A stretch of 64,000 bases of DNA from the NCBI GenBank assembly GCA_902491395.1, contig CABUHO010000002.1, positions 1 through 64,000 on the forward strand. Direction: 5' to 3'. The notes under the pieces are model-generated. The model was not told the origin of the DNA, did no database searches, and saw only the letters and a list, made by a program, of their open reading frames with translations. Shown here in pieces: positions 42,338 through 50,431 of the stretch (position 1 is the stretch's first letter; every line of letters starts with the position of its first letter). The stretch is from an uncultured Collinsella sp. (GTDB lineage Bacteria; Actinomycetota; Coriobacteriia; Coriobacteriales; Coriobacteriaceae). The position numbers were made by a program, and so were the translations under genes.

Positions 42338-43777
42338 ATGTCCGTTAACCCTGCTAGCGTCACCAACCCGCCTGCGCAGTTTCCCGAGGACTTTATCTTT
42401 GGCGGCGCCACCGCTGCCTACCAGGTAGAGGGCGAAACCCGCACCCACGGTAAGGGCAAGGTCGCCTGGGACGACTTCCTGGAGGCCCAGGGCCGCTTCT
42501 CCCCCGATCCCGCCTCCGACTTCTACAACCAGTACCCCGTCGATCTGGAGCTGTGCGAGGAGTTCGGCATCAACGGCATTCGCCTCTCCATTGCCTGGAG
42601 CCGCATCTTCCCCAACGGCACCGGCGAGATCAACCCCGAGGGCGTCCAGTTCTACCACGATCTCTTCGCCGAGTGCCACAAGCACCACGTTGAGCCGTTT
42701 GTCACGCTGCACCACTTCGATACGCCGCTTCCCCTCTTTGAGAAGGGCGACTTCCTCAACCGCGAGACCATCGACGCCTTTGTGAACTTTGCCACCTTCT
42801 GCTTTAAGGAGTACGCCGACCAGGTGACCTACTGGTTCACCTTTAACGAGATCTGGGCGGACGCCTCCAACACCTACATCGAGGGCACCTTCCCCGGTGG
42901 CGTCAAAGCTCATCTGGCCGAGGCCTTTCAGTGCGAGCACAACATGATGCTCGCCCACGCCAAGGCCGTGCTGGCCTTCCACAACGGCGGCTTTAAGGGC
43001 AAGATCGGCGTCATCCAGTCGCTGGAGTTCAAGTACCCGCTCAATGAGAACGACCCCGCCGACATCAAGGCCGCCAACAACGAGCACGTGCTGCAGAACC
43101 AGTTTTTGCTCGACGCCACCTTCCGCGGCGACTATGCCCCCGACACCCTCGAGTGCGCCAACCGCCTGGCCGCCATCTCGGGCGGCACCATCGAGATCCT
43201 GGACGAGGACCTCAAGATTATGCGCGAGGCCGCGCTCTACAACGACTACCTGGGCGTTAACAACTACCAGTGCCGTTTCTTGAAGGCCTACGACGGCGAG
43301 AACGACCTGCACCACAACGGTACGGGCGAGAAGGGCACCGGTCGCTGGCGCGTCAAGGGCATTGGCGAGCATGTGAACAAGCCCGGCATCCCCACCACCG
43401 ACTGGGACTGGATCATCTATCCCGAGGGTCTGTTCGATCTGCTCGTCTACATTAAGCAGCGCTACCCCAACTACAAGCAGATCTTCATCACCGAGAACGG
43501 CATGGGCTACAAGGACCCCTACAAGGACGGTTTTGTGGATGACCAGCCGCGCATCGACTACATCGAGCAGCACCTGCGTTGGCTGCTCAAGGCTATGGAG
43601 GTGGGCGTCAACGTGGGCGGCTACTTCCTGTGGAGCCTGCAGGACCAGTTCTCCTGGACCAATGGCTACAACAAGCGTTACGGCTTCTTCTACGTTGACT
43701 TTGAAACCCAGAAGCGCACGCCCAAGGCAAGCGCCTACTGGTACAAGCACGTGGCGCAGACCCGTCGTCTGGACTAG
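42338..43777 (+). CDS. lacG: 6-phospho-beta-galactosidase (GH1), copy 1
   Basis: Hydrolyses the phosphorylated beta-galactoside made by the PTS to galactose-6-phosphate and the aglycone sugar. 479 residues of family GH1: FIFGGATAAYQVEGETRTHG at the start, acid/base Glu in YWFTFNEIWAD, nucleophile Glu in FITENGMGYKD. The C-terminal SWTNGYNKRYGFFYVDF keeps the Ser, Lys and Tyr that bind the 6-phosphate in LacG, so phospho-sugars are the substrate. Overall closest by eye to Lactococcus/Staphylococcus LacG. The ribosome site is weak, suggesting dependence on lacE1 upstream. Confidence 0.92.
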   Translation: MSVNPASVTNPPAQFPEDFIFGGATAAYQVEGETRTHGKGKVAWDDFLEAQGRFSPDPASDFYNQYPVDLELCEEFGINGIRLSIAWSRIFPNGTGEINPEGVQFYHDLFAECHKHHVEPFVTLHHFDTPLPLFEKGDFLNRETIDAFVNFATFCFKEYADQVTYWFTFNEIWADASNTYIEGTFPGGVKAHLAEAFQCEHNMMLAHAKAVLAFHNGGFKGKIGVIQSLEFKYPLNENDPADIKAANNEHVLQNQFLLDATFRGDYAPDTLECANRLAAISGGTIEILDEDLKIMREAALYNDYLGVNNYQCRFLKAYDGENDLHHNGTGEKGTGRWRVKGIGEHVNKPGIPTTDWDWIIYPEGLFDLLVYIKQRYPNYKQIFITENGMGYKDPYKDGFVDDQPRIDYIEQHLRWLLKAMEVGVNVGGYFLWSLQDQFSWTNGYNKRYGFFYVDFETQKRTPKASAYWYKHVAQTRRLD

Positions 43778-43831
43778 TGGCTTGCGACGAGCGGAATTGC
43801 CCCGCGCACATAACCTGTCCCCATTTCTCAG

Positions 43832-43874
43832 CCGGGGGCGGCGCGTCACACGGCGCGCCGCCCCCGGTCTTTTT
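43832..43874 (+). terminator. Terminator of lacE1-lacG1
   Basis: CCGGGGGCGGCGCG pairs with CGCGCCGCCCCCGG, followed by TCTTTTTG. Confidence 0.92.
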
Positions 43875-43896
43875 GTTTTTGGGCTGGTCAGGAGCC

Positions 43897-44046
43897 GTTT
43901 GTCTCGATCTGTAACATCTAGCTGAGATTTTCGGCCCTAGCTGTTACAGATTGAGACGAACAGGATTGCTCTTTCCGAAGAATCTAAATCTGTAACACGT
44001 AGCCCGCTTTTGACCGTCTACCTGTTACAAATCGAGACAAACTGAG
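43897..44046. repeat. TGTAACA palindrome family, locus B (two copies)
   Basis: Copy 1 (43897-43961) has TGTCTCGATCTGTAACATCT facing GCTGTTACAGATTGAGACGA; copy 2 (43982-44042) has AATCTAAATCTGTAACACGT facing CCTGTTACAAATCGAGACAA. Between the convergent lacG1 and LacI-3 genes. Confidence 0.85.
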
Positions 44047-44052
44047 TAGGAC

Positions 44053-45081
44053 CTAACCCCGTATGTCCCTAACAGTCGAGCGTTCGACCAGCGTACTCGG
44101 CACATGAATCGCCTCGATAGACGAGTTCTCTCCAATCGCCGCCTCAAACGCAAGCTTACCGACACCGCGCAAATCAAATCGCAGCGTCGTCAGCCGATTG
44201 TGAGGAACAAGTCCCTCGAGTGCGTCGTCGATACCAACCACGCTCACGTCGTCGGGCACGGACAGGCCCGCGTTCTCGAGCGCGGCGATAACGCCCAGCG
44301 CCATCTGGTCATTTGCCGCAAGCACGGCAGTCGGCGCCTGCGACCCGCCGGCAAGCACCTCGGCCGCAATCCGCTCGCCCATGGCGTACCCACTGTCCGC
44401 ACTCCAATCGCCACGCAGCATCGGAGCGGCATCGATATGAGCACGACCCAGCGTATCGCGCCAACCGGCCTCACGAAAACGCGAGGAAATCGAGTTTTCC
44501 GGACCCGCCACAAACCGCATATTCGAGTGACCATGTTCCAGCAGATAATTGGTCAACAGCTCGCACGAACCATACTGGTCAGAGTCGATCGTCGTGCAGC
44601 GCGGATGCGCATACATGGACAGGATGACCGTTCGCACTCCCGGCTGGGGAACAAACTCCTCAAAATCGGGAGCCATGCGGTTCATGTTGAGAATCATGCC
44701 GTCGACGGGTCGCTCGACCATGCGGCGCGAGGCATCGGCAAGTGCATAGGGCTTGTCGCCGCCCATCTCGATCATAGTGACGGCAAAATCGTGCTCGCGC
44801 GCCGCTTGCATGATACCCTCGAGCGTCGCCAGGTTACCGACACGCGTGATGTTGTACATGCACAGGCCAATAGAACGATACGACCCGCCGCGCAACGCCG
44901 TTCCAGCAAAATTGGGACGAAAGCCCAGCTCTTCCATGGCGGCCAGCACACGCTTGCGCGTCTTTTCCGTCACGTTGGGCATACCGTTGACCACGCGAGA
45001 CACAGTCTGGCGGCTCACGCCAGCGAGCGCCGCAACCTCTGCCGCGCTCGCCGAACGACCATTCCTTGTCTGCTGAGCCAT
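44053..45081 (-). CDS. LacI-family repressor 3 (beside lacG2-lacE2)
   Basis: 342 residues. Headpiece SAAEVAALAGVSRQTVSRVV, hinge FRPNFAGTALR, sensor domain ending VSVVGIDDALEGLVPHNRLT. The ATG at 45081 is a compromise: GGAAGG is very close, and a GTG three codons upstream is an alternative. Divergent from lacG2-lacE2, with three candidate operators in between. Confidence 0.9.
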   Translation of the reverse strand: MAQQTRNGRSASAAEVAALAGVSRQTVSRVVNGMPNVTEKTRKRVLAAMEELGFRPNFAGTALRGGSYRSIGLCMYNITRVGNLATLEGIMQAAREHDFAVTMIEMGGDKPYALADASRRMVERPVDGMILNMNRMAPDFEEFVPQPGVRTVILSMYAHPRCTTIDSDQYGSCELLTNYLLEHGHSNMRFVAGPENSISSRFREAGWRDTLGRAHIDAAPMLRGDWSADSGYAMGERIAAEVLAGGSQAPTAVLAANDQMALGVIAALENAGLSVPDDVSVVGIDDALEGLVPHNRLTTLRFDLRGVGKLAFEAAIGENSSIEAIHVPSTLVERSTVRDIRG

Positions 45082-45431
45082 GCCTTCCACGCTAACCTGC
45101 TTCCCAACTATTCCCCGCGCCCATGGCGCATCGTACATACATTGATAACGTGCTCATAATACCCGAGCCATATACCACAACATGAAAACTTCTGTCAATC
45201 AAAACCGCTTACCGAACAAATACAACCGTTCGCGGCTGTTTGAAGTTGTTTTGTTTCTATACATCCCAACCGGATGTTAACGTGCTCATTGTCAAATGTT
45301 CACGTGCTCATTTTGGTTCTAATCATTTTAGGTTAGCGTTTATCGGGCTTTTTCACCCCTGAACGCTAACCAGGGAGCCTCCTGAGCGCAAACGCACAAT
45401 ATCGAACAGCTAGACGAGAGGGTGTATGCAT
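45082..45431. promoter_or_regulatory. lacG2-lacE2 / LacI-3 control region
   Basis: 350 bp. LacI-type sites TGATAACGTGCTCA (45143-45156), TGTTAACGTGCTCA (45275-45288) and TGTTCACGTGCTCA (45297-45310), the last two 22 bp apart. Direct-repeat motif: ACCGCTTACCG at 45204-45214 and ACCGTTCGCGG at 45225-45235. Confidence 0.75.
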
Positions 45432-46874
45432 ATGTCTTTGCTAAACCGCGTACAGCAGCTGCCGAAGGGCTTTGTTTGGGGCGCCGCAACCGCTGCGTAC
45501 CAAACGGAAGGTTCCACGAAGGTGGCAGGCAAGGGTAAGACCATGTGGGACGATTACCTTGTCGCCCAGGGTCGCTTTTTGCCCGACCCGGCCAGTGATT
45601 TCTACAACCGTTACGAGGAGGATATCCGCCTTTCTGCCGAGCATGGACTCAACGCCATCCGTGTGTCCATCGCCTGGACCCGCATCTTCCCCAACGGCGA
45701 CGATGCCGAGCCCCTCGCCGAGGGCGTTAAGCACTACCACGAGTTGTTCGCCTGCTGCAAAAAGTATGGCGTCGAGCCCTATGTGTCCCTGCATCACTTT
45801 GACTCCCCCGCCGCCCTGTTCAACCAGGGCGACTGGCTCAACCGCAAGACCGTCGACGCCTATGTGCGCTATGCCGAGTTCTGCTTCCGCGAGTTCCGCG
45901 AGGTCAAGAATTGGTTCACCATCAACGAGCTCATCAGCCTCTCGCACTCCCAATACATCCAAGGCAACTTCCCGCCCAACCATCACTTTGATGTGACGAG
46001 CGGCATCCAGAGCCAGCACAACGAGCTCGTTGCCCACGCCCGCGCCGTCAACCTGTATAAGGATCTTGACGAGACCGAGCACCTGGGCGGCCGCATTGGC
46101 ATGGTCAACGTCCTGACGCCGGCATATCCTGCCACCGACTCGCCCGCCGACCAGCACGCCGCCGACCTGTACAACGCCTTCTACACCGACTTCATCATGG
46201 ACGGCGCCTTCCTGGGCCACTACTCCGCGCGCACCCTCTCACTCATCAACGAGATTCTGCGCGCCAACAACGCCACACTTACGGTTGAGGACAGCGACAT
46301 GGAGGAGCTCGCCAAGGCGGCGCCCCGCAACGATATGTTCGGCCTCAACTACTATCAGTCGGCGTTTATCGCCGCCTACGATGGCGAGTCCACCAACAGC
46401 TTTAACGGCACCGGCGACAAGGGCACCTCGTGCTTTAAGTTTAAGGGCGTCGGGCAGCAGGTCGATATGCCGGGTATCCCCACCACCGACTGGGATTGGC
46501 TCATCTACCCGCAAGGCCTCTACGACACGCTCAAGCACATCAGCGCCACCTATCCCAACCTCCCCGTCATCTATATCACCGAAAACGGCCTGGGCCACAA
46601 GGACCCCGAGCCCGACGCAAACGGCATCGTCGCCGATCCCGAGCGCATCGACTTTGTCGACCAGCACATGGAGAAGGTGCTCCAGGCGCGCGCCGAGGGC
46701 GTCGACGTCCAGGGCTACTTTATCTGGAGCCTGCAGGACCAGTTCTCGTGGGCCAATGGCTATAACAAGCGCTACGGCCTGTTCTACATCAACTTCGACA
46801 CGCAAAAACGCTACATCAAGCAGTCGGCACTCTGGTACAAGGAGCTCGCCGACACTATGGCAGACGCGCAGTAG
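45432..46874 (+). CDS. 6-phospho-beta-glycosidase (GH1), copy 2, LacG-like
   Basis: 480 residues of GH1 with acid/base Glu in NWFTINELISLS and nucleophile Glu in IYITENGLGHKD. FSWANGYNKRYGLFYINF keeps the phosphate-binding Ser, Lys and Tyr, so the substrate is a 6-phospho-glycoside. It is less like classical LacG than the other two copies (INEL in place of FNEI, GHKDPEPDANG), so the aglycone or even sugar may differ, for example N-acetyllactosamine- or lacto-N-biose-type phospho-sugars. GAGAGGG is nine bases before the chosen ATG; an ATG two codons upstream is too close. First gene of a pair with lacE2. Confidence 0.85.
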   Translation: MSLLNRVQQLPKGFVWGAATAAYQTEGSTKVAGKGKTMWDDYLVAQGRFLPDPASDFYNRYEEDIRLSAEHGLNAIRVSIAWTRIFPNGDDAEPLAEGVKHYHELFACCKKYGVEPYVSLHHFDSPAALFNQGDWLNRKTVDAYVRYAEFCFREFREVKNWFTINELISLSHSQYIQGNFPPNHHFDVTSGIQSQHNELVAHARAVNLYKDLDETEHLGGRIGMVNVLTPAYPATDSPADQHAADLYNAFYTDFIMDGAFLGHYSARTLSLINEILRANNATLTVEDSDMEELAKAAPRNDMFGLNYYQSAFIAAYDGESTNSFNGTGDKGTSCFKFKGVGQQVDMPGIPTTDWDWLIYPQGLYDTLKHISATYPNLPVIYITENGLGHKDPEPDANGIVADPERIDFVDQHMEKVLQARAEGVDVQGYFIWSLQDQFSWANGYNKRYGLFYINFDTQKRYIKQSALWYKELADTMADAQ

Positions 46875-46907
46875 CGCATCGCCTCGCTTTCCCCCGAGAA
46901 GGGAGCG

Positions 46908-46937
46908 GCCCTATGCGATACAAACCCAGCCGCTCCC
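46908..46937 (+). other. Intercistronic hairpin lacG2-lacE2
   Basis: GGGAGCGGC pairs with GCCGCTCCC around a 13-base loop; no T-run follows. Confidence 0.6.
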
Positions 46938-47050
46938 CTCTCTCCCCCTGGGACCGACCCCGCCTGCACCCGGGCTTTTAGCAAGCGGGAGACCATATAG
47001 GTTTTCAACGTCCATGCCATTAAGATTTCATGCAAAGAGGAGCGTGAACT

Positions 47051-48811
47051 ATGGAATCGATCGTTAAGTTCTTGGAGAAAGGCCAGCCGTACTTCGACAA
47101 GGTCTCTAAGAACATCTACCTTCAGGCCATTAAAGACGGCTTTTTGGCAGCAATGCCCATCATCCTGTCTTCTTCTGTCTTCCTGCTTATTTCGACCCTG
47201 CCGGGCGTTGTCGCCACGGTCGGCGGCTTTACGCTGCCCGACTGGTGGAACGTCGACGTCGTGAACTTCTGCAACAAGGTTTACAACTTCACGATGGGCG
47301 TCGTGGGCATCATGGTCGCCGGCACCACCGCAAGCGCGCTGACCGGCTCCAAGAACCGCCGTATGCCTGCCGGCAAGGCCATCAACGCCACGAGCACCAT
47401 GGTCGCCGCCATGTGCGCTATGCTCATCTTGGCCGTTACCCAGACGAGTGCCAAGATCGACGGCGCCGATGTCTCGGTGTTCTTTACCGACAACATGGGC
47501 ACCAAGGGCCTGCTGAGCTCCTTTGTCGCCGCATTTGCCACGGTCAACATCTATGCCTTCTGCATTAAGCGCGACATCACCATCAAGCTGCCCAAAGAAG
47601 TCCCCGGCGCCATCGCCCAGAACTTCCGCGACATCTTCGCCTTCAGCTTCTCCATCCTGTTTGTCGCCATCATCGACGTTATCTGCCGCACCTGCTTGGC
47701 CGTCCCGTTTGCCAACGTCATCTCCACGCTGGTAAGCCCGCTGTTCGCCGCCGCCGATTCCTACGCCGGTCTCGCCCTCATCTGGTTCATGATTCCGCTG
47801 TTCTGGTTCATGGGCATCCACGGCCCCTCGGTCGTTAAGCCTGCCCTCAACGCCGCACTGTTTGGCAACATCACCACCAACCTCGCCACGCTGCAGGCCG
47901 GCGGTCACCCCGCCCTTGCCCTGACCGAGAACTTCGGTAACTACATCGGCGAGCTCGGCGGCACCGGCGCCACGTTCATTGTCCCGATCATCTTCCTGCT
48001 CTTTATGCGCTCCAAGCAGCTCAAGGCCGTCGGCAAAGCCTCTGTCGTACCCGTGATGTTCGCCGTCAACGAGCCGCTGCTGTTCGCCGCGCCCATCATC
48101 CTCAACCCGTACTTCCTGATCCCGTTCCTGTTTGCCCCCGTGGCCAACGTCCTCATTGGTAAGTTCTTCATCGACTTTTTGGGCATGAACGGCTTTATCT
48201 ATGCCATGCCGTGGGCACTCCCCGGACCGATCGGCACCTTCATCGACACCAACTTCCAGCCGATCTCTCTGGTCCTGGTTGTCGTCCTGCTGGTCGTTGA
48301 CTTCTTGATCTACTACCCGTTCTGCAAGGCCTACGACAACGTCCTGTGCAAGCAGGAGGCCGAGACCCTGGCCGAAGAAGAGACCAAGGCCGTCAAGGCC
48401 GTCAAGACCGCTGCCGCCCCCGCCGTTGAGGCTCCCGTTGTCGAGACCGCTTCTGCCACTGAGGCCTCCGCAGCTCCGTCCGCCCTTAAGGGCAAGGATC
48501 TGAGGGTTCTGGTTCTGTGCGCTGGCGCCGGCACCTCTGCACTGCTCGCCAACGCGCTTAAGGAAGGCGCCGACGAGCTGGGCATCGACATTACCGCCAA
48601 CGCCGGTGCCTACGGCAGCCACTACGCCATCATGGACCAGTACAACGTCATCGTTCTGGCTCCGCAGGTTCGCACCTATTACAACGAGATGAAGGCCGAC
48701 ACCGACCGTCTGGGCATCACGCTGCTGTCGCCCAAGGGCAAACAGTACATCGACCTCACTAAGGATCCCAAGGGTGCCGTCAACTGGATCGAGGAAAACC
48801 TCGAGGCATAA
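47051..48811 (+). CDS. lacE: Lactose-family PTS IICB permease 2
   Basis: 586 residues with the same plan as permease 1: IIC (about 1-425), a Val/Ala/Glu linker, and IIB beginning DLRVLVLCAGAGTSALLANA with the phosphorylated Cys. IIC landmarks include SSVFLLISTLPGVVATVGGF, GIHGPSVVKPALNAALFGN and FAVNEPLLFAAPIILNPYFL. GAGGAG precedes the ATG. 176 bases after the GH1 gene on the same strand and reversed in order relative to the other two modules. It has no IIA of its own. Confidence 0.92.
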   Translation: MESIVKFLEKGQPYFDKVSKNIYLQAIKDGFLAAMPIILSSSVFLLISTLPGVVATVGGFTLPDWWNVDVVNFCNKVYNFTMGVVGIMVAGTTASALTGSKNRRMPAGKAINATSTMVAAMCAMLILAVTQTSAKIDGADVSVFFTDNMGTKGLLSSFVAAFATVNIYAFCIKRDITIKLPKEVPGAIAQNFRDIFAFSFSILFVAIIDVICRTCLAVPFANVISTLVSPLFAAADSYAGLALIWFMIPLFWFMGIHGPSVVKPALNAALFGNITTNLATLQAGGHPALALTENFGNYIGELGGTGATFIVPIIFLLFMRSKQLKAVGKASVVPVMFAVNEPLLFAAPIILNPYFLIPFLFAPVANVLIGKFFIDFLGMNGFIYAMPWALPGPIGTFIDTNFQPISLVLVVVLLVVDFLIYYPFCKAYDNVLCKQEAETLAEEETKAVKAVKTAAAPAVEAPVVETASATEASAAPSALKGKDLRVLVLCAGAGTSALLANALKEGADELGIDITANAGAYGSHYAIMDQYNVIVLAPQVRTYYNEMKADTDRLGITLLSPKGKQYIDLTKDPKGAVNWIEENLEA

Positions 48812-48843
48812 GACGCTGACGCTACCTGCCGCTCGCAGACAAA

Positions 48844-48884
48844 AAAATGGCCCGTGCATCGATGTGTGATGCGCGGGCCATTTT
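48844..48884 (+). terminator. Terminator of lacG2-lacE2
   Basis: AAAATGGCCCGTGCAT pairs with ATGCGCGGGCCATTTT (one mismatch), with T- and A-runs on both sides. Confidence 0.9.
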
Positions 48885-48907
48885 GTTTAGACCGCACCCA
48901 TCCTCCT

Positions 48908-49131
48908 GTTCATCTTAATCTGTAACATCTAGCCGAGTTTTTCGGCCCTAGCTGTTACAGTTCGAGATGAACGCACAGGCCAAGCCGAAAATCTCAATAT
49001 GTAACATGTAGACCACTTTTGACCGCTTAGATGTTACAGGTCGAGACAAACGGAATATGCCGGGCCGAATTGTCTAAATCTGTAACACTAAAACCGATTT
49101 TGGACGTCTACCTGTTACAGATCGAGATGAA
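48908..49131. repeat. TGTAACA palindrome family, locus C (three copies)
   Basis: Copies at 48908-48972, 48990-49050 and 49070-49131. Each has ATCTGTAACA or ATATGTAACA on the left and TGTTACAG followed by (A/G)TCGAGA(C/T) on the right. Between the convergent lacE2 and LacI-4 genes. Confidence 0.85.
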
Positions 49132-49145
49132 CGAGCCGAGCACGT

Positions 49146-50147
49146 CTACGCCCGCAGGTCCTTTACGCTGGAACGCTCGACCAACACGCCCGAGACGAGC
49201 GTGCGGCTTCTGGAACTCGGGGCTTCCAGGCCTGCAACGACCTCGTTGAGCGCACGGATGCCCAGCTCGCGGTGGCGAAACTTCACCGACGTCAGAATCG
49301 AGTTGGGAATCGTCTTGTAAAGCTCGTCATCGAAGCCGATCACGGACACGTCGTCGGGCACGCTGAGCCCTTTGTCACGTAGAGCCATCATCACGCCGTT
49401 TGCCATGCAGTCGTTAGCAGCGAGAACCGCCGTGCAATCGGGTTTATCGGCAAGCACAAGGCCCGCGGCATAGCCACTATCCGCATTCCAATCGCCTTGC
49501 AGAGGCTCGGGCGGCTCAATGCCACGCGCCTCGAGCGCCGCACGCCAACCTTTCATGCGGCACTGGCTCGACAGCGACTCTTGCTTACCAGAAACAAAGT
49601 ACACGTTCTTGTGCCCGTGATTCAAAAAGTACTCGCACGCCATGCGCGCACCACCCTCTTGGTCGTCACTGACGGTGGAGCAGGTAGGATGCTCCATCGG
49701 CGTAATAATCACCGTCTTGAGGTCTTTCGGCGCCTCAAAGGTATCAAAGTCATCGACCATCTGGCGCAGGTTGAAGATCATGCCATCAACAGGCAGCTGC
49801 GACATTCTGCGCGCCGCATCGGCAAGGGTCATCTTCTCCCCCGCCCGCTTTTTGATCATCGTGAGAGCAAAGCCGCGTTCTTCGGCGGCATCGGCGATAC
49901 CGTCGATCATGTCCACGGCGCCGCCCGACAAGTGGAACATCACCACGCCGATGCACCCGTAACGGCCCAACTTGAGCGAACGCGCGGCAAAGTTCGCCCG
50001 GAACCCAAGCGCCTCCATGGCAGCATGGACCCTATCGCGCGTCGACTCTCGCACGCTATCGGGCTCGTTGATCACACGCGACACCGTCTTGAGGGAAACA
50101 CCCGCGGCAACCGCCACATCGTTCATTGAGACGCTTTTCTTGTCCAT
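49146..50147 (-). CDS. LacI-family repressor 4 (beside lacE3-lacG3)
   Basis: 333 residues. Headpiece SMNDVAVAAGVSLKTVSRVI, hinge FRANFAARSLKLGRYG, sensor domain ending VSVIGFDDELYKTIPNSILT. The two recognition residues after GVS (LK) differ from the Q-containing pairs of repressors 1-3, in step with a different operator. Weak ribosome site at the chosen ATG. Divergent from lacE3-lacG3. Confidence 0.9.
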   Translation of the reverse strand: MDKKSVSMNDVAVAAGVSLKTVSRVINEPDSVRESTRDRVHAAMEALGFRANFAARSLKLGRYGCIGVVMFHLSGGAVDMIDGIADAAEERGFALTMIKKRAGEKMTLADAARRMSQLPVDGMIFNLRQMVDDFDTFEAPKDLKTVIITPMEHPTCSTVSDDQEGGARMACEYFLNHGHKNVYFVSGKQESLSSQCRMKGWRAALEARGIEPPEPLQGDWNADSGYAAGLVLADKPDCTAVLAANDCMANGVMMALRDKGLSVPDDVSVIGFDDELYKTIPNSILTSVKFRHRELGIRALNEVVAGLEAPSSRSRTLVSGVLVERSSVKDLRA

Positions 50148-50431
50148 CGTTGCCACTGCTTCTCCAGTCGGTTCCCTATCGATCGTTCTTTGCGTTCTAG
50201 CATACACTACCTGCTCGGTTTTCAAATTTGCCGTTTACCGAACGATATCGACCGCTCACCTGTAAACCCTTGTTGCTCTTCCAAAAATGTCTTACGTTGT
50301 CATTAACGAAATGACAACGTTGTCATTTCGCAATGCCTTCCTTAAGCAGGAAGGTTTCCGGGCAGTCCTAACCATCCATCGACGACCAGTTCCATCCACA
50401 TGCATTGCGCATCGAGCAGCAAAGGAGCTCT
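50148..50431. promoter_or_regulatory. lacE3-lacG3 / LacI-4 control region
   Basis: 284 bp. Perfect palindrome TGACAACGTTGTCA at 50312-50325, with a half-matching site GTCTTACGTTGTCA at 50289-50302. Direct-repeat motif: GCCGTTTACCG at 50230-50240 and ACCGCTCACCT at 50251-50261. Confidence 0.75.
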
